Shown: one piece after another, positions 8,916 to 17,095 of the stretch | How positions within the stretch are numbered: position 1 is the first letter of the stretch | How the letters are laid out: the number at the start of each line of letters is the position of its first letter | NCBI GenBank assembly: GCA_964412555.1 | Contig: CAYPPG010000034.1 | Coordinates: 17,669 to 81,668, forward strand | Length of the DNA: 64,000 bases | Source of the DNA: CAYPPG01 sp964412555 | Lineage (GTDB): Bacteria; Hinthialibacterota; Hinthialibacteria; Hinthialibacterales; Hinthialibacteraceae | Direction: 5' to 3' | Notes under the pieces: model-generated | Seen by the model: only the letters and a program-made list of their open reading frames with translations | Databases searched by the model: none | What the model was told of the DNA's origin: nothing | Position numbers and translations under genes: made by a program

Positions 8916-9737
8916 ATGGCAAAGATCACAGGTATCAATAAACCATACGGGACCATCATCCGCATCAAAGGAGATGTGCTGCCTAAGAATCTGGAACAGT
9001 TGGGTCAATTGTTTTCTCAACTGATCAAAACCGAAGATCCCCTTTATCTCGATTTGGGAAAAATTGAGGCGACAAACGACTCCATTCTCGAACAGATTTT
9101 CGCCACAATCAAGCAATATGCCGAACAGGGATTGCACATTACTCTGGTGCAAGCCAGTCCGGATATCCGCGAAGCCATCCGCTCGGAAAAACTTCATCGT
9201 TATGTAAGTCTCTCCGATTTTTTGGACGAAGCCATTTTCCCGCAAACATTGGAAGTTCATCCCAAAATCGACGAAGAAGCCAAACCCGCTCCGTTACAAG
9301 AATATTGTCCCTCCTGCGACCGCCCGATCCCCCTAGGAACCTTGGATTGCCCCTATTGCGGTTATGATGAAGTCACCCCCCGCAAATCCGAACGTCATTC
9401 CCTCTCCATCCCATTTCTCTATGGCCAGGTATATGGAGGCGAATTTTTGGATTCTGTTTGGACAGGAGCTGTCACGGATAATCTCGACTTGACGACATTC
9501 GCCGGTCTTGGTTTTATCTGCCAAAAAGAAATGAAAATCGGCGAATCAATCTATCTCATCTTCCCAACCTTGCAGTGGGAATTCAAACCTCGGCAGCCTG
9601 CCGTACTCCCCATTTTTCATGGACGTGTCAAACACGCCAGCCGCGCGGGCGATTGGTATCGTCTCGGAATCGCTCTTTGCGATATGTACGAATATTCCGG
9701 ACGGTTCAGCATCATCACGGCAGAAGAAAATTCTTAA
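8916..9737 (+). CDS. STAS-like / zinc-ribbon / PilZ fusion protein
   Basis: A 273-residue soluble protein with three parts. Residues 1-105 resemble a STAS domain (alternating strands and helices with NDSILEQ at the usual phosphoserine position). A four-cysteine zinc ribbon follows (Cys131, 134, 145, 148). Residues 155-265 resemble a PilZ domain, with RKSER matching the RxxxR c-di-GMP motif and DLTTFAGLGF in place of (D/N)xSxxG. This suggests a switch that couples partner-binding through STAS to c-di-GMP. It lies 24 bp after the seven-haem cytochrome and is probably cotranscribed. The STAS and PilZ assignments are by eye. Confidence 0.7.
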   Translation: MAKITGINKPYGTIIRIKGDVLPKNLEQLGQLFSQLIKTEDPLYLDLGKIEATNDSILEQIFATIKQYAEQGLHITLVQASPDIREAIRSEKLHRYVSLSDFLDEAIFPQTLEVHPKIDEEAKPAPLQEYCPSCDRPIPLGTLDCPYCGYDEVTPRKSERHSLSIPFLYGQVYGGEFLDSVWTGAVTDNLDLTTFAGLGFICQKEMKIGESIYLIFPTLQWEFKPRQPAVLPIFHGRVKHASRAGDWYRLGIALCDMYEYSGRFSIITAEENS

Positions 9738-9880
9738 CATCTCCTAAATTGTAAAAAACTGCAAAACAATATGATTCTCTCGAATTTCAGTTATCACTTC
9801 GGATATTATATTGGAGAGTATTCAATTATACTTATAAACAACGACGGAGGGATTTTGATATCCCCTATCACGAGAAACAG

Positions 9881-10651
9881 GTGACATCTTTGAACCAAGA
9901 CTTGAAAACCGAAAACAACGTTTCCCGGCCCAAATTATCCATCATAATCCCGATCTATAACGAAGAAGAATCGCTTCCGGAAGTACTTAGGCGGGTACGG
10001 GGAATCGCTTGGGACCGGAAGGAAATTATCCTTGTCAACGATTGTTCGACCGACAAGACGGCAGCCATTCTCGAACCGGAGAAAAAATCCCCCGACACCA
10101 CTGTCATCACACACAATGTCAATATGGGAAAAGGAGCGGCGATTCGAACGGGATTGCGGTATTTTACAGGCGATCTCGTCATCATTCAGGATGCCGATTT
10201 AGAATATGATCCGAACGAAATCATCCCTGTCATCGAACCGATCGCAAAACGGGAAACGCAAGTATGCTACGGTTCACGATTCTTGGGTGATGTCGAAGCG
10301 ATGCGGCTGCCCAATCGGGTGGCGAATTGGATATTGGCCAAATTGATCACTCTGATCTATGGTCAAACCATCACGGATGAAGCAACCGCCTATAAAGCCT
10401 TTCACCGCTCCGTCATCGAACGCATCCCTCTGGAATGCCATCGTTTTGAATTCTGCCCCGAAGTGACCAGTAAAGTATTGAAATTAGGGTATACTATAGA
10501 AGAGGTGCCTGTCCATTTCAAAGCACGATCAATTGCCGAGGGGAAAAAGATCGGCTGGTGGGATTTCGTCGTAGCGGTCTGGACGATTCTAAAAGTCCGC
10601 CTTTTCTGGAGTACAAAAAAAGCGACACCGATCGTCATCCATCGAGAATAA
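9881..10651 (+). CDS. Family 2 glycosyltransferase (polyprenyl-phosphate type)
   Basis: A 256-residue GT-A fold enzyme. It opens with SIIIPIYNEEESLPEVL, has the nucleotide-binding VNDCSTDKT and DADLEYDP (DxD-like), and resembles dolichol/undecaprenyl-phosphate sugar transferases. No C-terminal membrane helices are present, so it is likely a peripheral cytoplasmic enzyme. The start is a GTG at 9881 after an AGG-containing leader. It is the first gene of a tight plus-strand run (GT2, FAD oxidoreductase, two B12 radical SAM enzymes) with gaps of 13, 23 and 9 bp, so the product probably enters a lipid-linked or envelope pathway. Confidence 0.88.
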   Translation: MTSLNQDLKTENNVSRPKLSIIIPIYNEEESLPEVLRRVRGIAWDRKEIILVNDCSTDKTAAILEPEKKSPDTTVITHNVNMGKGAAIRTGLRYFTGDLVIIQDADLEYDPNEIIPVIEPIAKRETQVCYGSRFLGDVEAMRLPNRVANWILAKLITLIYGQTITDEATAYKAFHRSVIERIPLECHRFEFCPEVTSKVLKLGYTIEEVPVHFKARSIAEGKKIGWWDFVVAVWTILKVRLFWSTKKATPIVIHRE

Positions 10652-10664
10652 AGTCAACAAACTT

Positions 10665-12068
10665 ATGCAAAAGAAAGTCGTTATTATAGGAGCCGGGATC
10701 ACCGGTCTGACATGCGCATGGAAACTGGCCAACGAATCGAACGATTTCGAGGTGACACTGATCGAGCGTGAGCCTATCCCGGGCGGTCTGGCAAAAACCA
10801 TCGATTGGCACGGATATCACCTTGATTTGGGACCTCATCGATTCCATACGGAAATACCGGAAATCCGTGAATTTGTGAATTCTTTCTGCGAAGAGCGTAT
10901 GATGCGAGTCAAACGCGCCAGCCGTATGTATCTCAACGGGCGCTATATTCCCTACCCGATTCAACCGCTTCAAACATTGAAAGCGCTGGGAATCAGCAAA
11001 ACCGTTGCTTTCATGGGTTCAGCGCTCAAGGTTCTGATCGACCGGAATGAGCATGAAGCTCAGTCATACGAAGAATACGTCCAGCGATATTACGGAAAAG
11101 CGCTCTACCAGACAATCTTTCAACCGTTTGCCCAAAAGGTATGGGGAATGGATCCATCGAACATCTCGGAAGAAACGGCGCGTGTGCGGCTACGTGGAGA
11201 CAACATCTGGGATGCGTTAAAGGACGGTTTGTTTTCAAAGGAAAAAACCTACGTTTCGGAATTTTTATATCCTAGAGGAGGAATCGGTGAGATTGCCCGT
11301 AAATTTTCCCAAGAAATCGTTGCGAATAATGTCCATCTCGCTATTGGACAAAATGTGGAATCCATCCATTCAGAAAACGGCCGTATGACGAAAGTTTGCA
11401 CTTCAGGCATGGCGGGAAAAGTGGACTTTGAATGCGATACACTCATCTCGACGATCCCCTTACCGGATTTGGTGTATCGCCTGTCCTCTCATGTGCCAAC
11501 TCACATCGTCGAATCGGCTGAAAGCCTTCATTTCAGGGCAATCGTTTTGCTTTACATGCTTTTTGACCGTGATTTAGGCATTCGGGATACCTGGTTATAT
11601 TACCCTGAAAACCATGTTCCTTTTTCACGAATTTATGTTCCGGACAATTTCACTCAAGCTCCAAACCGGCAAAACCGAACCTGCCTCTGCCTCGAATATC
11701 CATGTCAGGTAGGGGATTCAATGTGGGAAAGCGACTTGAATTCCTTGCGGGATGAATCCGTCCAAGTGTTGAAGGAATCAAGACTGATCGACCATTCACC
11801 CGTTGACTCTCTCGCTGTACGAATCAAGGAAGGCTATCCTCTGTATCATGTCGGATATGAGAAAACACTCGGTTCGATTTTAGAATGGCTGAACGGCTTC
11901 CAAAACTGCATCACCGCCGGCCGGCAAGGACTGTTTCGTCATAACAACATCGATCAAGCTATGCAGATGGGCCTATTAGCGGCAGAGGAAGTGATACGGC
12001 AACCATCCAACTTTGAGAATTGGTACAAAAACGTGAAACAATTCAACGATTACAGAATTGTGGATTAG
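10665..12068 (+). CDS. FAD-dependent oxidoreductase (amine oxidase / protoporphyrinogen-oxidase-like)
   Basis: A 467-residue flavoprotein. The N-terminal dinucleotide fold is VVIIGAGITGLTCAW, followed by the acidic end of beta-2 (LIEREPIPGG) and GPHRFHT. The middle contains the VWGMDP segment typical of the UDP-galactopyranose mutase / protoporphyrinogen oxidase-like superfamily found in sugar and isoprenoid clusters. The C-terminal FAD-contact region NCITAGRQGLFRHNN is intact. No signal peptide. It lies between a GT2 gene and two B12 radical SAM genes in one operon. The oxidised substrate (a lipid or a lipid-linked sugar) is inferred only from context. Confidence 0.85.
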   Translation: MQKKVVIIGAGITGLTCAWKLANESNDFEVTLIEREPIPGGLAKTIDWHGYHLDLGPHRFHTEIPEIREFVNSFCEERMMRVKRASRMYLNGRYIPYPIQPLQTLKALGISKTVAFMGSALKVLIDRNEHEAQSYEEYVQRYYGKALYQTIFQPFAQKVWGMDPSNISEETARVRLRGDNIWDALKDGLFSKEKTYVSEFLYPRGGIGEIARKFSQEIVANNVHLAIGQNVESIHSENGRMTKVCTSGMAGKVDFECDTLISTIPLPDLVYRLSSHVPTHIVESAESLHFRAIVLLYMLFDRDLGIRDTWLYYPENHVPFSRIYVPDNFTQAPNRQNRTCLCLEYPCQVGDSMWESDLNSLRDESVQVLKESRLIDHSPVDSLAVRIKEGYPLYHVGYEKTLGSILEWLNGFQNCITAGRQGLFRHNNIDQAMQMGLLAAEEVIRQPSNFENWYKNVKQFNDYRIVD

Positions 12069-12091
12069 GTTTTTATAAAGGAGAACATTTC

Positions 12092-13516
12092 GTGCGGGAA
12101 CAACCATGGAAGAAAGCATATCTCATCGTTCCTCCAACGGGGAAATACATTCGGGAGGAACGGTGCCAAACTCCGCTCGATCAATTGCATACGGTGGCGT
12201 TGCGGCCGCCGATGGATTTGTTGTATATGGCGGCCGGTCTTGAGCAAATCGGTGTCGAATGCCGGATCAAGGATTATCCGGCCCAGGAACATACTTGGGA
12301 AGATTTCAAACAAGATCTCGAAGAATTCCACCCGGATGCGCTGATTCTTTCTATTACCACTCCAACTTTGGAAGAAGATATGAAAGCCGCGGCTTTGGCA
12401 AAAGAAACTATTCCATCCATCACGACGATCAGCAAAGGCGCGCACTTCATCAAATTAGATAAAAATGCCTTGGAACATTACCCGCAACTCGATTTGATCA
12501 TGCGGGGTGAATATGAAGAAACGATCAAGGAACTCGCTTCCGCGAAACCGTTCCCTGAGATCACCGGCATTACCTACCGCAACGGGAGCGACATCGTTCG
12601 CAATGACAATCGCGGCTACATCCAAGACATCGACTCCATTCCCTTACCCGCACGACATCTGATCGACAATTCATACTATTTCCGACCGGATACCGGTGAA
12701 TTGCAAACCACGATTGTCACCAGCAGAGGCTGTCCTTTTTCCTGCGTATTCTGTCTGGCTCCGGCGGTTTCCGGTTCAAAAACCCGAAACCGCTCACCGC
12801 AAAATGTCATCGAAGAACTTCGGGATTGTATCGAGCGCCATGGCATCCGAAATTTCTTATTTAGGTCGGATTTATTCACAGCGAACAAGCGCTGGGTGAT
12901 CGAACTGTGCAAAGCGATTCAAGAAGAACAATTGGATATCAAATGGTCCTGCAACAGCCGGGTGGATACGATCAATGAGGAGATGCTGCGGGAAATGAAA
13001 GCCGCCGGCTGCTGGCTGATTTCGTTTGGCGTCGAGAGTGGGGATCCGGAGATGTTGGAAAAAATGCGAAAACAGGTCAAATTCGAAACCATTGAACCGG
13101 CCATTCAACTCTGCCGCGAAGCCGGTATTCAAAGCAGCGTCTATTTCCTGATCGGCTTGCCGTGGGAAAACCGGGAGACATTCGAAAACACCAAACGGTT
13201 CGCTTCAAAGTTGAATCCGGATTTCATCGAATATTTTTACAGTTATCCGTTTTACGGTACCGAATTCTATGCGGAGGCGGTCAAATCCGGTCTGATTGAA
13301 GAGGGAGAATTGCCGAAAGCCGCTTACAATCAACCGGCGATTGGTACAATATATTTAAGTAAGGAAGAACTTGAACCGTTGCGGCGCGAAGCGTTACGAT
13401 CGTTTTACCTGCGACCGAGTTATATTGCAAAAACATTGGCGAAAACGCGCTCACCGAAGATGCTGAAGAATTATATCGTCTACGGATTTCGCCAACTTCG
13501 CGATCTGTTCCGTTAG
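12092..13516 (+). CDS. B12-binding-domain radical SAM protein (first of pair)
   Basis: A 474-residue enzyme with an N-terminal Rossmann-like cobalamin-binding region (about residues 1-150) and a radical SAM core whose [4Fe-4S] motif is CPFSCVFC (Cys214, 218, 221). GVESGDPEML and IGLPWENRETFE follow the usual core pattern. The C-terminus has SFYLRPSYI, shared with two other proteins in this window. The family includes methylases and ring-forming enzymes on lipids, tetrapyrroles and natural products. GTG at 12092 follows AAAGGAG with eight bases of spacing; the longer frame from 12020 overlaps the previous gene and is unlikely. It is closely similar in layout to the protein at 48602-50053. Confidence 0.9.
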   Translation: MREQPWKKAYLIVPPTGKYIREERCQTPLDQLHTVALRPPMDLLYMAAGLEQIGVECRIKDYPAQEHTWEDFKQDLEEFHPDALILSITTPTLEEDMKAAALAKETIPSITTISKGAHFIKLDKNALEHYPQLDLIMRGEYEETIKELASAKPFPEITGITYRNGSDIVRNDNRGYIQDIDSIPLPARHLIDNSYYFRPDTGELQTTIVTSRGCPFSCVFCLAPAVSGSKTRNRSPQNVIEELRDCIERHGIRNFLFRSDLFTANKRWVIELCKAIQEEQLDIKWSCNSRVDTINEEMLREMKAAGCWLISFGVESGDPEMLEKMRKQVKFETIEPAIQLCREAGIQSSVYFLIGLPWENRETFENTKRFASKLNPDFIEYFYSYPFYGTEFYAEAVKSGLIEEGELPKAAYNQPAIGTIYLSKEELEPLRREALRSFYLRPSYIAKTLAKTRSPKMLKNYIVYGFRQLRDLFR

Positions 13517-13525
13517 GTACCTATC

Positions 13526-14968
13526 ATGCGAATACTCTTATTGAATCCACCGGGTGACAAACCCTATTTGCGCGACTATTACTGCAGCCACACCGCCAAG
13601 GCGAAGTATTATTGGCATCCCTACGATCTGGTCGTCCAGAGTGGGATTCTGTCGCAAGAAAACGAAGTCGGCTTCCTCGACGCCAATGCCCTGCAATTGA
13701 CCCACAAACAAGCAGCACAACGGGTGTTCGATTTCAAACCGGAAGCCATTGTCTTCCTGACCGGCGGCGTCTGTTGGAAGCAGGATTTTGCTTTCCTGGA
13801 AAGCCTCAATTTACCCTCGTCAGTTCCGGTAATCGGCACCGGCGACGTCCTGGTCAGCAAAGGACGGCAAATCATGACCAAGTATCCTTGGCTGACTGCT
13901 ATATTGCTCAATTTCACCTCGCACAGCATCGCGCAATTCTTGAAACAATGGAAACCGGATACTGGATATGAACCTCAAAACGGCCCGTTGCCGAATCTGC
14001 TTTACCGCGCCGGAGATCAATTCATCCGCGGAATCGATCCGGGAAATCGCTACTATTCATTCCCCGTCCCCCGCTATGACCTGATCCCTATGAAAAAATA
14101 CCGGCTGCCGCACGCTAAAAACAGGCTGTTTGCTTCTTTTTTGACCGATTTCGGTTGCCCTTATCACTGCCATTTCTGTTTCAACGGGAAGTGGGCACAT
14201 AAACTGCGGGATATCGATAACGCCATAGAAGAACTCCGCGTCATCAAGCAAATGGGAATCCATGAATTGTGGATCAAAGATTTGACATTCGGCGTGAACC
14301 GCCCCCATTCCATCGCTTTTCTGAACCGTCTCATCGACGAAAATTTGAATTTCGATTGGATCACCCTTTCGCGCGTGGATGTCATGGATGAAGAGATGTT
14401 GACACTCATGGCGCGCGCCGGTTGCCACACGATTCAATTCGGCGTGGAATCCGCCGATCAAGGAATTTTGAATTCTATCGAAAAGGACATCGAACCGCAA
14501 CGGGTACGCGAAATCTTCGCTCTTTGCCGCAAACTCGGCATCCGCACCTTGGCGCATTTCATCATCGGCCTGCCGGGCGAAACGGAAGAAACCGCCCATG
14601 CGACCATCGAATTCGCCAAAGAAATCGATCCCGATTACGCCTCCTTCAACGTCGCCGCCCCCCGCATGGGCACCGACCTGCGCGAAGACGCTATCAGCAA
14701 AGGCTGGACCTCCAAAGACGCCGACACGGTCGACAACTCGATCGCATTCCCCCAAATGAACATCGGCTCGCTCACCGCCGAACGAGTCATCGAACTCCGC
14801 AACCAAGCCATCCGCGAATTCCACTTGCGTCCCTCCTACCTCTGGCGCAAAGCCACCGGCTGGCGCAGCCCGTATGAATTCCGCCGGGATGTTCAAAATG
14901 GTTTAGCGTTGTTAGGTTCGACTTTGCGCAAGCCGAAGATGTCGGAATTGGTTGAGGGGGATATGTAA
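13526..14968 (+). CDS. B12-binding-domain radical SAM protein (second of pair)
   Basis: A 480-residue relative of the preceding gene, only 9 bp downstream. It begins MRILLLNPPGDKPYLRDYYC, typical of the cobalamin-domain radical SAM group. The cluster motif is CPYHCHFC (Cys211, 215, 218), followed by FGVESADQGIL and IGLPGETEETA. The C-terminus again carries FHLRPSYLWRKA. The last 300 bp are more GC-rich than the start of the operon. A two-step modification of one substrate by the two radical SAM enzymes is plausible but not shown. Confidence 0.9.
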   Translation: MRILLLNPPGDKPYLRDYYCSHTAKAKYYWHPYDLVVQSGILSQENEVGFLDANALQLTHKQAAQRVFDFKPEAIVFLTGGVCWKQDFAFLESLNLPSSVPVIGTGDVLVSKGRQIMTKYPWLTAILLNFTSHSIAQFLKQWKPDTGYEPQNGPLPNLLYRAGDQFIRGIDPGNRYYSFPVPRYDLIPMKKYRLPHAKNRLFASFLTDFGCPYHCHFCFNGKWAHKLRDIDNAIEELRVIKQMGIHELWIKDLTFGVNRPHSIAFLNRLIDENLNFDWITLSRVDVMDEEMLTLMARAGCHTIQFGVESADQGILNSIEKDIEPQRVREIFALCRKLGIRTLAHFIIGLPGETEETAHATIEFAKEIDPDYASFNVAAPRMGTDLREDAISKGWTSKDADTVDNSIAFPQMNIGSLTAERVIELRNQAIREFHLRPSYLWRKATGWRSPYEFRRDVQNGLALLGSTLRKPKMSELVEGDM

Positions 14969-15027
14969 ATTACATATGCCAATACACTACCAGAGCCGGC
15001 TGAATCAATTGATCCATGTCATTATTC

Positions 15028-15822
15028 TCAATCGCGAATTGTGTCTGCAATTCGATCACATCCAAAAGATTCGCATACGATGAACCATGCCGCAAGAATG
15101 ACGGCGAACAGAATGCCAAAGAGTGATGTGATCACCCATTTCCAATGATACATCCAAAACCATACTCCTGCATTCGTGTCCGGTTTCGCCCAGTTGGCAA
15201 AGACCAGGATTGCAACCATGGAAAAAAAATAAAGGCCGTTTTGCCAGAGTGGCCTTTTCACTTCCGGCTCCGGCATTGCCGCCATTCCATTGACCTTTTC
15301 TAACTCTTCACTACGGAAGATGATGTGCATCAAGAGGCCGATGATGATGCTGAAAAGAACGGCGCTGACTGCCCGAGCGATCCCGAGCTCCAATCCGAGA
15401 ACATTGGCTGTAAGAACAATGGCGAGCACATTGATCGCCGGTCCTGAATAGAGGAATGCCGTGGCCGCTCCGAGTCCGGCTCCCATCCGGTAAATTCCGG
15501 CGAATAACGGAAGCACGGTGCAGGAGCAAACTGCGAGTATCGTCCCGGAAACCGAAGCCACACCATAGGCTAACATTTTGTTTGCCTGGGGTCCCAAGTA
15601 CTTCATTACGGAAGCCTGGCTGACAAATACTGCAATCGCACCGGCAATGAAAAACGCCGGGACCAGACAGAGAATCACGTGTTCACGGGCGTACCATTTG
15701 GCGAGATGGAACGCTTCTAAAACAGCATGATCGAACCGGTCTATGCCGACCGGCAGATAAAAACAAACTAGGAATACGATTAGGATGAGAAGGAATGATT
15801 TCCATTCCGATTTCCAATTCAT
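15028..15822 (-). CDS. Truncated COG0701-type permease
   Basis: A predicted inner-membrane permease of the YraQ/ArsP-like group (COG0701). It contains AVCSCTVLPLFAGIYRMG and FLYSGPAINVLA, the conserved core with a cysteine pair thought to bind a thiol-reactive solute. About 264 residues are present with roughly six membrane segments, whereas family members I recall run to about 350-400 residues with a second half. Similarity stops at AAWF (about position 15082). The last 17 residues and the DNA beyond look unrelated, so the gene is probably truncated. ATG at 15822 is favoured over GTG at 15831. A 16-bp operator lies just upstream; it follows arsR and a flavoprotein gene. Confidence 0.75.
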   Translation of the reverse strand: MNWKSEWKSFLLILIVFLVCFYLPVGIDRFDHAVLEAFHLAKWYAREHVILCLVPAFFIAGAIAVFVSQASVMKYLGPQANKMLAYGVASVSGTILAVCSCTVLPLFAGIYRMGAGLGAATAFLYSGPAINVLAIVLTANVLGLELGIARAVSAVLFSIIIGLLMHIIFRSEELEKVNGMAAMPEPEVKRPLWQNGLYFFSMVAILVFANWAKPDTNAGVWFWMYHWKWVITSLFGILFAVILAAWFIVCESFGCDRIADTIRD

Positions 15823-15844
15823 TTTAAGCACTTCACATGGTAAC

Positions 15845-15860
15845 TTGGCAAATTTGCCAA
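15845..15860. promoter_or_regulatory. ArsR operator before the permease
   Basis: A perfect 16-bp palindrome, TTGGCAAATTTGCCAA, ends 22 bp before the permease ATG at 15822. The same TTGG-N8-CCAA architecture occurs in front of arsR (16960-16975), so both are likely bound by the ArsR protein encoded here, giving the permease its own control. Confidence 0.75.
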
Positions 15861-15912
15861 ATAATTTTGTCTTCTTTTCTGATTATCAATATTAAAACCC
15901 GGATATAACGAC

Positions 15913-16599
15913 TTAGTGATTGAGCAATGTGGTTAGTTCCGCTACCCGTTGTCCCAAATTCTTTGCGGTTTCTGTTCCAAATTCATCTTCTGAGATTGAA
16001 TTGTTTTGGTTCCAGAGTGTCGCGCCGATTCGCGCTGAAGGTTTTCCATCGCCCACAATGATCATGTCTTGGCACATCAAGGCTGTTTGGATGGAACGAA
16101 TGGTCAATTCTTGTCCGCCATTGCGTGCTCCACCGACTGCCAGCACGCCCGCAACCTTGTTGCGAAGTTTGAATCCATCTTTCCGGAAGGCGATGCAGCG
16201 GTCTAAAAATGCCTTACATAAAGCGCTCATATTGCCGAAATACACCGGCGAGCCGACAATGATACCTGCCACTGCAGGATCGCCAAGTTTCTCCACGAGG
16301 ATCGGAAAATCATCGGTTTCTCCTTGGCGTAGAGGTTGGCCTGCGGCAAGCTGTGCAGGGATGCTCAGTTCCGCCAGTTCGATCAATTCGGTTTCCAAAG
16401 ATGGATCTTTTTCTTTGGCTGCTTTCAGGCAAATGGTCAAAGCGGACGCCGTTGTCATGCCCTTACGCGGGCTGCAGCTGACTCCAATGATTTTGCGTTT
16501 TGCTTTGGCCCCTTGAGCCAGTGTTGTGCTGCTGAGAGCGCTCACGACTGCTGCCGCTCCTGCGGTACCTATCAATTCTCTCCTACCTAGACGTGTCAT
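15913..16599 (-). CDS. Tat-exported NADPH-dependent FMN reductase / flavodoxin-like protein
   Basis: A 228-residue protein with a twin-arginine signal (LGRRELIGTAGAAAV, likely cleaved near LAQG). The flavodoxin-like domain starts at about residue 36: IIGVSCSPRKGMTTASAL is the FMN-phosphate loop, and GSPVYFGNMSALCKAFLDR is the conserved second loop of the NADPH-dependent FMN reductase family. Export of an FMN enzyme is unusual and implies folding with cofactor before Tat transport. It lies between arsR (28 bp upstream) and the permease (about 90 bp downstream). A role in reducing a metalloid or organic thiol compound is inferred from context only. Confidence 0.85.
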   Translation of the reverse strand: MTRLGRRELIGTAGAAAVVSALSSTTLAQGAKAKRKIIGVSCSPRKGMTTASALTICLKAAKEKDPSLETELIELAELSIPAQLAAGQPLRQGETDDFPILVEKLGDPAVAGIIVGSPVYFGNMSALCKAFLDRCIAFRKDGFKLRNKVAGVLAVGGARNGGQELTIRSIQTALMCQDMIIVGDGKPSARIGATLWNQNNSISEDEFGTETAKNLGQRVAELTTLLNH

Positions 16600-16627
16600 G
16601 ACTTTCTTCTCCTTTCATGAGAAAGTT

Positions 16628-16951
16628 TTAGAGATAATTTTTTCTCATGACTTCCAAGACGCTTTCTACGCATCCGAAGAAGTTCAGGATACAGGGGGTT
16701 GTGAGTTGGTAAAAAACCTGATTTCCCCTTTTCTCGTCGCGTATGATGCCCACGTTTTTCAAAATGGATAAATGTTTCGAGACGGTGGACATATCGGCTC
16801 CGATCATGTCAGTCAGCTCACAGACGCACCGTTCCTGCTTTGATAGTTCATCGATGATGAACAATCGCGTCGGGTGGGCAAGAGCTTTGATGATTCTCGC
16901 CCGTGTTTCATAGCGGGCATGAGTTTGTTGATTCAAGAGAATTCCAGTCAT
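16628..16951 (-). CDS. ArsR-family metal/metalloid-responsive repressor
   Basis: A winged-helix repressor of 107 residues from the ATG at 16951. IIKALAHPTRLFIIDEL opens the HTH domain, ERCVCEL carries the CxC-type sensor of ArsR/SmtB proteins, and the recognition helix is STVSKHLSILK. Two more cysteines lie near the C-terminus (TPCILNFFGC). A longer frame from 17035 exists, but the operator at 16960-16975 would then lie inside the coding region, while with 16951 the operator sits just upstream as it does for the permease. It is predicted to repress itself, the flavoprotein and the permease until a thiophilic ligand binds. Confidence 0.88.
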   Translation of the reverse strand: MTGILLNQQTHARYETRARIIKALAHPTRLFIIDELSKQERCVCELTDMIGADMSTVSKHLSILKNVGIIRDEKRGNQVFYQLTTPCILNFFGCVESVLEVMRKNYL

Positions 16952-16959
16952 TTGTCTAT

Positions 16960-16975
16960 TTGGTAAAATAGCCAA
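16960..16975. promoter_or_regulatory. ArsR operator before arsR
   Basis: TTGGTAAAATAGCCAA, an imperfect palindrome with the same TTGG-N8-CCAA spacing as the perfect site at 15845-15860, ends 9 bp before the arsR ATG. Autoregulation is the simplest reading. Confidence 0.7.
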
Positions 16976-17042
16976 ATTCTTTTGCAATGCAAGGGTTAGA
17001 CTTTGAATTATCATAGGTTTGATTTTATATTCCATTCATGAT

Positions 17043-17066
17043 GGTAGAGCAAGCATCCCGCTTGCC
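17043..17066. repeat. GC-rich palindromic repeat, GGTAGAGCA type
   Basis: GGTAGAGCAAGCATCCCGCT followed by TGCC forms a short hairpin (GCAAGC/GCTTGC). The same GGTAGAGCA lead occurs at 54285, and its complement TGCTCTACC occurs at 54340 and 61938. It lies in the spacer between the arsR and uroporphyrinogen-decarboxylase-like genes. Confidence 0.6.
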
Positions 17067-17095
17067 TTTTGAATGAAAGAATAAGGAGAAAAGGG

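Noticed and set aside
14057..14896. 279-residue minus-strand ORF
   Set aside because: Antisense to the second B12 radical SAM gene in a GC-rich part; alanine, glycine and acid-rich composition typical of a shadow frame.
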